The notes beneath the pieces are model-generated. The model was not told the DNA's origin, made no database searches, and worked only from the letters and a program-made list of their open reading frames with translations. A stretch of 64,000 nucleotides of DNA from positions 2,233,658 through 2,297,657 of the forward strand of contig JAHQIY010000015.1 in NCBI GenBank assembly GCA_019054805.1. The letters are read 5' to 3'. Position numbers and translations under genes: made by a program. This document shows, one piece after another, positions 10,597 through 20,501 of this stretch (positions within the stretch are counted from its first letter, which is position 1; every line of letters starts with the position of its first letter). The stretch is from Brachionus manjavacas (taxonomy: Eukaryota > Rotifera > Eurotatoria > Ploima > Brachionidae).

Positions 10597-10749
10597 TTTT
10601 ACATTTTTCAATAAATCAAAAAGAAAAAAAAGGACAAAAAAGAATTTTTTTAATTATTATTAAAAAATCAAACAAGTTAACATTCCAAATATCTCTTTTA
10701 ATCATTAAAAGTTTTTCTTGTACTTTTTGATTTATTGAAAAATGTAAAA
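10597..10749. repeat. Hairpin element with 27-bp perfect inverted repeats, right arm
   Basis: Positions 10597-10623 and 10723-10749 are perfect reverse complements. This is the mirror copy of 1437-1589, the same distance upstream of the other proline-rich gene. Confidence 0.8.
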
Positions 10750-11049
10750 AAGAGAAAAAATCTTGCCAAATGCTTCTGTTTGCTCCAGGAGTGTTTTAAA
10801 ATTCATTAAATTAAAGCCAAGTAATTAACATTGTTTTATAGAGGTAAATAACTCAAAGTAAATTTAATGTTTTTGAATTTTTATCAACTTGATTAAAATT
10901 ACTGAACAGCTTCCATATTTTCCAAATTTCATTATTAATAAAGACTACTTTGCACAAAAAATTAAACTTTTTTATTTCAACAGGAAACGTTCTTTTAGCT
11001 CTTGTACATAAAATTCTACGTGTGTTGATTCACTGAAACTATTCTTCTC

Positions 11050-11139
11050 CTTATCTCTTCTGCTTTTCATAAGCATCCCTTCCCCATTCTCTGCCAAACA
11101 TCACTTCAAAAAGTCTGTTATTAGTTTTTGCCTGTGTTA
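11050..11139 (-). pseudogene. Possible LTR-retroelement integrase fragment, right-arm copy
   Basis: This is the mirror copy of 1046-1135, read on the minus strand, with the same short MFGRE-containing stretch. It was duplicated with the arm and is not an independent insertion. Confidence 0.4.
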
Positions 11140-11700
11140 AGGTATTTTAAGAAAGACTAAATATTCTAGCAATTCATCCCTTTGAAAAATTAAAAATATT
11201 GTAATTTAATATATATTAAATTATTAAGTATTGAAAGATTTAATATAGAATAATTCAAAATTAAACTCTTGACCGCAAATCCTTTATATTTTGAGGAGAT
11301 CTACGTTAATAATGGTGTCTTATGCAATTTCAAATGTCACAAAGCTATTTTTAATTCTGGATGGACACACAATAATATTTTTTTTGAAAAATTAATTTTT
11401 ATTCAATAATTTTTTATTTTAAACTATTTAATTTAGACTAAATAAAGTTATTCTATTTTTTTTTACTAAAAAAAAAAGATTTTCATTTTAACTTAAACAC
11501 TAAAGAAGCTTGTTAATTTGAGAACCTAAAGATTAGTTTTTAGCATAATGAATTTATTTTGCTTATTGACTTTGTCACATCTTTTTAACCTAAGACTTAG
11601 AAAAGGAAGGATTTCATTTTTTTAAATTGATAAAATTGGGCTTTTTGACTTTGATGATGAAAAAATGTGAAACAAAATATGTTTCACAAAATTCAAAAAA

Positions 11701-11771
11701 TAAAAATTAATTTCTATTTATTTCTAATTAATCAATATTTTTAGATTTATTTATTTTTTGTTTTCATGATC
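11701..11771. repeat. 71-bp direct repeat, first member (right arm)
   Basis: Nearly identical to 12157-12227 in the same orientation, with one C/T difference, 456 bp apart. The second member spans the last position that can be paired with the left arm. Confidence 0.85.
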
Positions 11772-12156
11772 ATGAACTTCGAGTTTTCCTTTTTACTCAT
11801 TTAAATTCATCTAATTTATCTAATTCTATTTTTTATTTGATTTGATTTTTTTAATCTTAAAGAGATTTATTAACCTTGGTTCAAATAAACAAATAAAATA
11901 ATATACCATCATCATCATACTAAAAATAAAAAAGTAAAATAAAAATTTGAATTAATTCAAAATGAATTTTCAACCGATGCTATTGAAATTGAACCCTAAC
12001 TAAACACTATAAGATGTCCTTTAAAAGATCCGATTATTTGAAAAAATCAAAATTTAAGATTTAAAGATAAAATTTACAACTAGTAATTCAATCGATTTAA
12101 AGTCACTTTCACTAAGTTGACTAAACAATTGTGTAATAAGTAAGTATGATTTTTTA

Positions 12157-12227
12157 TAAAAATTAATTTCTATTTATTTCTAATTAATCAATATTTTTAG
12201 ATTTATTTATTTTTTGTTTTTATGATC
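12157..12227. repeat. 71-bp direct repeat, second member (right-arm edge)
   Basis: Second copy of 11701-11771. Positions 12157-12184 still pair with the left end of the window; the rest cannot be tested. If the palindrome ended here, this repeat would be a candidate outer junction. Confidence 0.8.
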
Positions 12228-15120
12228 TATTCTAATTTGATTTTTATCCAATTTGTAAATTTATTTTTTTAATATTTAAAAATTCTGTCATTGCTACAAA
12301 ATTAATTTTGAATTAGCTATTAATGATACTTGCTCCAAAATTTTACATCACGAGGCTTAAAAATACTTAGACCACTAGTCCCGAATCGACTTATAGATTG
12401 AGTGAGAGATATGCTAGAGAAACACTGACTATATTGTTTATTTGCTAAAACCTTGCTATTGCATTTTTCTTTCCTTAACACGTAGCACTTGTCATTATGG
12501 AAAGTAGAAGTTCATGATTAAATTTCAAATTAATATACAACTCAAAGAATCAAAAAAAAGTCTTTCTATTAAGAAAAATGTGAATTGATGCTCGCCCAGT
12601 CAATTAAAATTTGATGTTGCATCAATGAAAAAAAAAAAGTCATCGAGTTATCATCGATGAGGAGTGAGCGGATTAATTATGTTACATCGATAAAAAATAT
12701 AAATTTCATCGGTTTTTCATATATTTCAAAATTTTTTTTCATCGAGTTAAAATAAATTTAAAAGTAATTTATCAATTGTTGATTCTTTATTTTAATTTCA
12801 TTTATAAAACAATTATGAAAAAAAATAATAAAATACTCAAGCCTGTTTAAAAAAATTCAAAATTAACTATTAAAAAAAATTTATCATAAAAAACAAAAAA
12901 TTAATTTAATTATACTTTTTAAATTAAACATATAATTTTCATATAAATTAAGAGAAAAAAAATCAAAAATAATATTATTAACATAAACTGTTAAAAAATT
13001 TTAATTTATAGTTTCTCATCATTTAAAAATAATTTTAAAGTTCTCTTTGCCGTATTGTACTACTTATTAAAGCCGGCATCGCTAGTTGTGTGATTTTGCT
13101 TTTTTGACCACGGCTAACTTGATTTATTGAATTTGTCTCAAATAGACGAGAGCTTGTCGTTGACTTCAATAGTCCAAGTATTCGATTCGGATATATGATT
13201 AGGTCCATAACTCATTTTTTCCGGATTCTATTTCTCTATTAATTTAGGTTAATCTTTAAAAAAAATATTAATTCATTTAAATTAATTAATTGAGCGAAGT
13301 CTAATTTGTCAGAAAAAAAGATGGTAATTTTTTTTAATGATGATAATCTTAATATTTTGGCCAGGCTTGTTTTTAAGGCACACTTTAAGTCAAAGTCACT
13401 AAAGCCAATTTTTAACTTGACTTAAATAATTGTGAATTTTTGATCGACAGGAAGGGAAAAATAAATAAAATTTCTAGAATTGCTATTGCAAATTAAAATA
13501 AGATTAACTTGAAAAAATTTAAAGTCAGTGACTTTAGCTTGGCTTAAGATTTTTGAATAACTCTGATTTTAAGGAATCTTAACAGAAATTGAGTATGCTT
13601 AACAAATAATCGATGAATGACTTAATTGAAATTTATTACTTGCGTCTTTAATAGAAATAAGCTACAATACTGAGTTTTTAAAGCATTTATACTTTCTAAA
13701 TATTACTCAAACATAGATTCAAAGTTCATACAACGTTCAAATAGTGACTCCTCTTATTTTTTAAATATTTTGTTAGTATCTGACAAAAATGTGACTTCTG
13801 ATTGGGGATTTAATAGTCTCATCGTAAAATTAGTGGGTTATTTGATGATTTTTTGATGAACTTCGCTGATTCCTTGATGAAACATTATTTTGGTTGTGAC
13901 TGGGTAAGACAATATTGTCTTATCAATCAAAATCATACGTTTAAATTAATTTTGAATTGTGATTGTATTGATTTAAATCACTTGAAAAAAAATAGGAAAT
14001 ACATCTTTATGTTATATTTTTACTTTTTATTAACTTTAAAATTAATTTAAAAATTAAAAAAATTAAAAAATATTTAAATAGATAAATAAATTATGATGTA
14101 TGAAAAAAATTTCCATCGATTATTTTCGATGAAATATACTTATTTTAATCGATTAATCATCGTTTTCTTTGTGACTGGGAAAGATTGAGAAATTAATGTG
14201 CGTGAAAAAAAAAATCCTTTTTTTTGTTTAGAAAAATATTTAATTTTGGCAAATTTATCAGTCAAATTTTTTTGTCCAGTTTTGATTTTGAATTATTATG
14301 AGTACAATTAAAATATCAATTGAATGCTTTTTTTCAGAATAAAATAAAAAAAACTTTACCAAAAATTTTTTTATTAAATAAATTTTATTCTTTATAAATT
14401 TTCGATTTAAAAACAAACTTGTCTTTCAATTTGACATTTTATTTTTCCAGTACAGCTTTATGCTTTTTTTTTACATAAAGTAAGCACCTTTCCTAAGAAA
14501 TACATAAGATTTGCATTTAATTAAAATTTATTTTTTATTCTTTTTTACTATCGAAGTTTTAAAGAAAGTCTACGAAGAAAATTTACTAGATTCATGGTAC
14601 AAGACTAATGAAACTTGAAAACATGTTTTTTTGTCGCTAATTAATCTGTTTCCAATCACATAAATACTTGACTTTCTTCACATTGTTTTGATTAGAAAAA
14701 CGTTCCAATCTTCATGAAATTTAGTTAAGCTTTTTAGTTTTTCTATCTCTTTTTGGTCTAATCTTCAGACTCTTAAAATGTCTATCTTTCCAATATAAAT
14801 TACACGCTTGGTTTATCAAATATCCACTAGGCTTTAATTTAAATAAATAAAATTAAAAAAATCAAAATGCTTAAAATTTCTATTAAAATGTTCTTTTTCG
14901 TAGCTTAGCATCATTTTTAGTAATTTGTGAAACAAATTTAATTTATTAGGTATTTCTCTCTATTTTTTTAATTACCATCACTCACATAGTCATAAGAAAA
15001 TTACTTTTTCCATTTAAATTTAAATTTTTCCAAATAAAAAAAACCTGCTTCATAAAATTTTTCAATTATAATAAGGCTTTGTATTTTGAGAAAAATTTCT
15101 ACCTGTCATTTAAAGTCATA
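12185..15120. other. AT-rich intergenic region upstream of the phosphatase gene
   Basis: About 2.9 kb with long A/T runs and stops in all frames. Several CATCGAT-containing words cluster near 12650-12720 and 14110-14165. An inverted word AAAGTCA/TGACTTT recurs near 13390-13530, including the palindromic TAAAGTCAGTGACTTTA. None of this assembles into a recognised element or exon. The promoter and 5' UTR of the phosphatase gene must lie in the last part. Confidence 0.55.
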
Positions 15121-18100
15121 ATGGACTTGGAACAAAAATCAATTGAATTCAGAAGCATGTTCACAAAAGATGCTAACAAAGCATTTGACGAGTTCTGCAA
15201 ACAATATTTCAATTCCTCAAACGGAATTTTCAACAACTTGGAAAAAAAAAGTTCCAAAGTGTCTCAAGACAGAAAAGAAAATATTTCCTCTTTTACTCAG
15301 CCCAATTACCTGAAGATCTCTTCAAACACTGTCCGCTTAAACACAGATGGTAAAGTTCTGAACCCTTTAAGTTTCAACACAATATCTGTCGGCTGTTTGG
15401 ACGACCTTATGACACATATGAACTCAAATCCGAACACCAAAAGCTTTAAGTCCAAAAATCCTGGTGCAGAAAACTTTGATAAGCACAGAAACTCATTCGC
15501 CTATAGACCCGAACCTCCGCCAAGGCCTTCCCAAACGCCACCACCGAGACCACCGCCAACTTATCTCAAAGAAACACATAATCCCAACTTTTATTTTTAC
15601 AACAATACCCATGACATATTTATTAATAAGAGCAAAGAGGACTTTAATTTAGACCAAGATGAAATAGCGTTTGAAATACCAAAAAAAAAGAATTTCCAAG
15701 AAGAGTTCTATTCAAAGTCAAGACAAAGCATTGGAAAAATTTCGCCTATTCTTTCAAATGAAAATGAATTGCAGTCTTGTTTGTTCAAAGATGAGGATAT
15801 CCAACCTTATGTGGTCAATTCTAGTCCAACTGAGCCAAAATTAAGACTCGGTATTCGAGTGGTTTCTTGCGGGATGAGCAAAAAAGCCCGTTTGCCCATA
15901 CCTAGAAGCAATTTTATGCTTGATAAGGGAAATTTTGGTGATGACGCTGGTTTTGTGGCAGAGAATATGTTAGGAGACGCGTTCGGCATTGCAGATGGTG
16001 CTACTGGTAACTGCATGCTTGGCTACGATCCTGGTGACTTTTCACGCAATCTAATGCAAGCATGCTCCGAGATTTTCACCGAAGAAGATAAGCTGTTCGA
16101 TGCCAAGTCACTGCTATTGGAAAGCTATGAAAAAATTCAAGACAAAACTTGCTATGGAAGCTGTACAGCTTGTGTGATGACTCTGAACCATAAAACTAAT
16201 GTTCTAACTGCAGCAAATGTCGGCGACACTGGCTATTGCATTATTCGAAATGGAAATATTGTCTTTCTGTCGACTCCGCAGAGAATCACCTACGAGTGTC
16301 CGAGACAGCTTGATTCATATCCATGGAAGCAATCTTCACGCAAAATGGGCGTTTCGTACACCCAGATTATTGGCCAAGACACCAATCTGGAAAAATTCAA
16401 AGTAAAAAAAGACGATTTGATTATTTTGTCCAGCGATGGCCTTTTTGACAATCTAGAGCCTTATGAAATAAAAGAAATTTGTTCCAAAGTAATTTTTTTT
16501 AAGTAGTGCTATGACGCATAGTTTTAACGTAATTTTTGATTTTAGAATGATAAAATTGCTAGTGAAAAAATTAATTTTATTAGAGGTGATGAAGCCAATT
16601 TAATATTTTCAAAAATTTTCAATTACAATTTTATCCCTTAAATGCAAAATATTGAACACCTTTTATTTAGTTATTTTTGAATTAAATTTTTTTGAATGAT
16701 TTTTTTAAAATTGACATTTGAATAGAGTTATTGCTATAGAATTAGAAGGATTTTTAAAAAAAAAAGAATTTATAAAATTATATTAATTTCACTTCAAAAA
16801 ATACTCATTTAATACAAATTGTTTTTTTTTGAAATTCAGTATTCCCAGTTTACAGCAAAACAAACAATCTAATTTCTTAAAAAATGCATTTAAAAAAAAC
16901 CTAAATAAAAGATTTTCAATGATTTGCATTTAGATTTTAAAATTTGTGATGTTAGTCTAAAATGATGGTGAATGGTTCACCTAGTAAGAATATTAAATTG
17001 ACTTTACCAATTCTAATAAAATTGATGAAATTGTTTTTTAACCTTTTTATGATTTGAATTTTAGACTTATTTTATTAGGATTTATGAAAAAATGACCTTT
17101 TTTACATAAGTTGAAGTAATTTTACCTTAAAGAACGCTTACCACATATAAGCTTAATTTTTAAAAATGAGTTTTATAAAATATATCTCCTCAAGTCAAAA
17201 TAAACCCAAAAATGCATGTAAGTTTCATAATTTTTGAAAATTCCATTCCTTTGGTACACAGAATGAAAAGTCAGGTACTTTTAAATCTTGGTTGTATTTG
17301 AATGATTAGAATAACTTGAAAATGTCATAGACCATATTATAGATATTTAGAGAGTCAAAAAATATAATGAATTTGTCTACTTTTATTTTGGTTTATTAGA
17401 ATGCTCATCCAAGACGTTATCAAAAAAAAACTTACTCAAGCATTACGAAGTTTGGTTTGATCATGTTTCGACCATAAAACTATTGTAAAAAAGATTAAAT
17501 ATTAAAAGTACCCAACTTTACATTCTGTTCACCAAAAAAATGGAATTTTCAAAAATTATGAAACTTTTTGGTCTTCTTGCATTTTTAGGTCTTATTTATA
17601 TTTAAAAAATTCATACCCAAGGGTCTAGAAATAACGCTTTAATTAAATATACAGTATGTATAGAAAATTTAAAACATTTAAATTTTATGTAAGGTTTGTT
17701 TCTTGAAAGCCGTGCGGCTAAATAAAAAAATAAAAATATATTTTTTGTTAGAAATTTATTTTAAAAAAATTTTTTTATCGGAAAAGTACAAAAAATAGGA
17801 TAGAAAAAAAAATCGAAATAAAAAAACTGCAAAAAAAAAAAGGAGTGAAATTTTTTAACAAAAAAATTGTCTACAAAATTTAGAACATTTATTTTTTAAC
17901 ATTTAGAATGCCCACCCTTAGCTTTAATACAGCGACACGTTTTGGCATAGATTTAATCATGTTTTTTAATACTTCACTATTCATCAAAACTTTCAACCAT
18001 TCATCAAAAAGAACGCTTTTTAAATGCTCTACTGACGTAATTTTTGTATTGACCAATTTGTGGTCAATATATGATCATAAATTCTCTATTGGATTGAGAT

Positions 18101-20323
18101 CGTGTGATCTTGGACACCAGGGGAGAACTGTTATTTGTTTTTCTTGAAACCAATCTCGAACGGAATGAGCAGTATGTGCACTAGCGCCATCCTGCTGAAA
18201 AATCCAGTCTTGATCCTGATCAAAAAATATCAATCCCAAATACCTCCCCAAATACCAACCGAACCTCCACCATTTTGTAACTTTGGTAAATAAAACTTGG
18301 GGTGATACTTTTCGTTTACAAAACATTTTACAAACACTCTAGATTTTCTGTTTAATACTTCGAAATTAGACTCGTCACTAAAAACAACTTTTGACCAGTC
18401 ATTAACAGTCCATCTTTGTCGTTCTTTGCACCATTTGAGCCTTTCGATCGATCCAATACAGTCAAAAGAGGTTTTTTTATTGCAGTATACGATTGTATTT
18501 TTTTGTTTAATAGAACTTTTCTTACAGTGTCTTTACTAACAGTAACATATGGAAATTTAGAACTAAAATCAGAGGCTAGCTGTCTATAGCTTGTTGTATG
18601 ATTGATTCTGACCTTTCTAAAAATGTACGACTCATCTCGACTGGTAAGCTTTCGGGGTCTACCAGACCTTGGTAATTCTTTGACCACGGATGCCTTCTCA
18701 TAATTGCGCTTGTTGTAATCACACATTTTCTCGAAACTGCTACTAGATCAGCTATTTCTTGTTGAGATTTGGTCTTATCCTTCAATAGACCAATTATTTG
18801 CCACCTTTGAGCCTCAGATACTTTTTTTTTGACCATTTTTATGGAAAAAACGCCAAAATGGAACAACTTAATAAAATTACCGATTTTAAAATCCAAAAAT
18901 AATAAATTAAACGTAAAAAGTGCAAGCAAACAGTATGAAAAGACATTCCAAGCTTTGTGTGAAAAAAAATGGCCAGGGATTGTCAATGTGTGGTAGAATT
19001 TTAGGATAAAATAATTGTTCTAAACTTTGCAGAATATTTTTTTTTGTTCAATTTTATCTGTTTTTTTTATTTTAAATGGGTTCTTGAGTGTTCAGAAATT
19101 TTTTTTTGAACAAACCATAAATCAAAAGAAAGCTAATAAAATTATCTTCAAGATGGTATAGTTAACATTATATGTAAATCGATTTTAATTTTAGATTTTT
19201 ACACCTTAAAATATTTTTTTTAATTTTTTTATTAATGTTCTTAACTTTCTAGACTTAACTATTTTTAATTCTTAACCGTTCAGAAATGTATGGTCTTTAT
19301 TCATTTCAGCATAGAATTTTGGAAAGGATGCTGACTTTCTCTTACAAATGTCTTTTTTATTATAACTCACAACAAAACTTTTGAATATTTTTAATCAAGA
19401 TTAGTAAATTCCTTTGTGATAGAGATCAATCTTGATGTTTTCAACCTTGAAGTTTTCAATTTTCAATTACATAGATTTGATTTATATAGATTTTGTTTCA
19501 AAATTTGGATTATTTAGCTTAAATACGTTGTTGTTAAATTTTTTCAAATAACTATTAGATCAATAACTCTATTCAATTCTTTTTTATAATTTTATGTATT
19601 TAAAATTTTATATTTTTATAATGAATTTAATAAATGAGGCATGGGCCCTAGCCTGTTGATTAACCTTGAAGTTTTATTATAAAAAATTCATACGCAAGGG
19701 TCTAAAAATAACTTACCCTTTAAAAATTTGTAGTTCTTTTAGACCCAGGTATTCAATAATCAAATCTAATTATTTTTAAAATTGTAGATATTCTGAAAGG
19801 GCATAAAATATTGTAAATTCAGGTGTCGATTTTTATTATTGAAAAAAATTTAAAAAAAAAGCACTTTTTTTCACTAGAATCGCAGTCCCCGAGATCAATT
19901 AAACACCTTTTTTCCTTTTTTTTCAACTTTTTACCTTTTTTTTTCATTAAATACATGAGTCTGAAAGAAGTACAGATTTTTAAAAGTAAAGTTTTTTTTT
20001 TGACCCCTGGATATAAATTTTTTTTTGAACCGCCCAAAAAAAATGAAATTTTTTGTTACAACGTAGTTTGCGAATTTCAATCAAAAATTTAGAAATTCAC
20101 GTAGCTCTTAAGTTTTGAATTTTTGGAACTTTAAAAAATTATTTTTTATTTTAAGAGCAAAAGTTTAATGGACGCGGCCGAAAATTTGGTGTACAGATCA
20201 GTAAAATATTATCGTAAGCCAGATGACATACTTGTTCTAATAGGCAAAGTAGTCGAAAACAAGCCATTGTCTTATCAAAACAAATACACCAAAGATCCAA
20301 ATTTAAGAGATACAAAAATTTGA
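15121..20323 (+). CDS. PPM/PP2C-family serine/threonine phosphatase (PTC7-like), two exons, about 511 aa
   Basis: Exon 1 is 15121-16488 (456 codons from ATG) and the last exon is 20156-20323 (55 codons plus TGA). Both junctions are phase 0: donor AAA/GTAATT, acceptor TTTTAAG/AGC. Residues 1-250 are a low-complexity, probably regulatory region with a proline stretch at about 129-146 (PEPPPRPSQTPPPRPPP). The catalytic domain follows: GNFGDDAGFV (GDD at 273-275), FGIADGATGN (D292), DPGDFSRNLM, GSCTACV, ANVGDTGYCIIR (368-371), LIILSSDGLFDN (D439), then RKPDDILVLIG in the last exon (D479/D480). These aspartates are the PPM metal ligands, so the enzyme looks active. The pattern fits the PTC7/PPTC7 branch. 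The span between DGLFDN and KPDDI is shorter than I would expect, so a small middle exon may be missed. AATAAA lies at 20353. Confidence 0.85.
17197..17594. mobile_element. MITE-like element with long inverted ends
   Basis: The ends 17197-17284 and 17502-17594 are imperfect reverse complements. The core 17220-17246 matches 17540-17566 perfectly over 27 bp, and the flanking words ACAGAATG/CATTCTGT and GGTACTTTTAA/TTAAAAGTACC also pair. The loop of about 217 bp has no coding capacity. Size and structure fit a non-autonomous DNA transposon. No clear target-site duplication was identified. Confidence 0.7.
17604..17635 (+). repeat. 32-bp direct repeat, left member
   Basis: Matches 19681-19712 in the same orientation with two mismatches seen. 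The core is CATACCCAAGGGTCT here and CATACGCAAGGGTCT in the other copy. The pair brackets the Tc1-like relic. Confidence 0.75.
17650..17663. repeat. Candidate Tc1 terminal sequence
   Basis: TACAGTATGTATAG lies downstream of the transposase relic's stop. Many Tc1/mariner ends begin CAGT next to a TA target. The matching end upstream of the transposase start was not found, so that side appears lost. Confidence 0.4.
17896..18836 (-). pseudogene. Tc1/mariner-type transposase, dead copy
   Basis: Read on the minus strand from ATG 18836. An N-terminal helix-turn-helix (VSEAQRWQIIGLLKDKTKSQ, IADLVAVSRK) comes first. After a frame change come the second DNA-binding part with GRPRKLT and then the catalytic domain: FSDES (first Asp), QQDGASAHTA (second Asp) and HDLNPIEN (third acidic residue), so the DDE-type set is recognisable. 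At least three frameshifts break it. A TGA at about 18075 replaces the Trp usually found after NPIENL, and the C-terminus (KAKGGHSK) is in yet another frame. About 313 codons remain against roughly 340 in the family; the gap between the first and second Asp looks shortened. It is inactive and sits antisense in the phosphatase intron. Confidence 0.85.
18837..19680. other. AT-rich intron remainder, no feature seen
   Basis: The stretch between the transposase start and the right 32-bp repeat is AT-rich and lacks recognisable coding motifs or the missing Tc1 inverted end. A stretch around 19430-19470 repeats short words such as CCTTGAAGTTTT. Nothing else was supported. Confidence 0.45.
19681..19712 (+). 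repeat. 32-bp direct repeat, right member
   Basis: Partner of 17604-17635, about 2.1 kb away. It is too long for a Tc1 target duplication (TA), so it more likely belongs to a separate dispersed repeat into which, or beside which, the Tc1 element went. Confidence 0.75.
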
Positions 20324-20501
20324 AAAAATTTTAAATTATTATTATTTTTTAAAATAAAATTAATAATAAAAAAGACAACAAAAAAAAAATTCGAATCTGA
20401 CTCTCGCAACCACAATCTAAACTACTTGACTTTTACACATAAATAGGCTCTTCGGTTTTCTTCAATACTGAGTAAAAGATTTCGATTGTTAAAAAAAAAT
20501 C
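20324..20501. other. Short convergent 3' intergenic region
   Basis: 178 bp separate the phosphatase stop (plus strand) from the stop of the membrane-protein gene (minus strand). AATAAA at 20353 and again at about 20365 can serve the phosphatase transcript. The 3' UTRs of the two genes may overlap. Confidence 0.6.

Larger units (their letters stand above)
6529..12184 (-). repeat. Right arm of the giant inverted duplication
   Basis: This is the mirror image of 1-5591. Inside the gene (toward the centre) paired positions sum to 12120. Outside it they sum to 12185, because the right copy of the proline-rich gene is longer. The true outer end cannot be fixed. The left arm is cut by the window edge, and the sequence after 12184 is explained by a direct repeat (11701-11771 and 12157-12227), not by arm pairing. 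Confidence 0.95.
16489..20155 (+). other. Large transposon-laden intron of the phosphatase gene (inferred)
   Basis: The reading frame hits a stop 15 bases after the GTAATT at 16489, yet the missing C-terminal PPM motif appears in frame at 20156, so this 3667-bp stretch must be intronic. It holds the hairpin element 17197-17594 and the Tc1-like relic 17650-18836; the remainder is AT-rich. A possible alternative end is noted: after an acceptor at 16544-16545, a phase-0 stretch of 31 codons from 16546 ends in TAA. It lacks the metal-binding KPDDI motif. Confidence 0.75.

Noticed and set aside
13853..14050. 65-codon plus-strand frame
   Set aside because: AT-rich, no domain, and no splice or start context; it looks like chance.
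12590..14185. Possible transposon with CCCAGTCA/TGACTGGG ends and CATCGAT clusters
   Set aside because: Only short words match between the ends. The rest of the similarity is AT composition, and TGACTGGG also occurs at 13897.
17908..18147. 79-codon plus-strand frame
   Set aside because: It is antisense to the C-terminal part of the dead Tc1 transposase.
19819..20092. Open frames on both strands rich in Lys and Phe
   Set aside because: They arise from A/T homopolymer runs inside the inferred phosphatase intron; no conserved motif is present.
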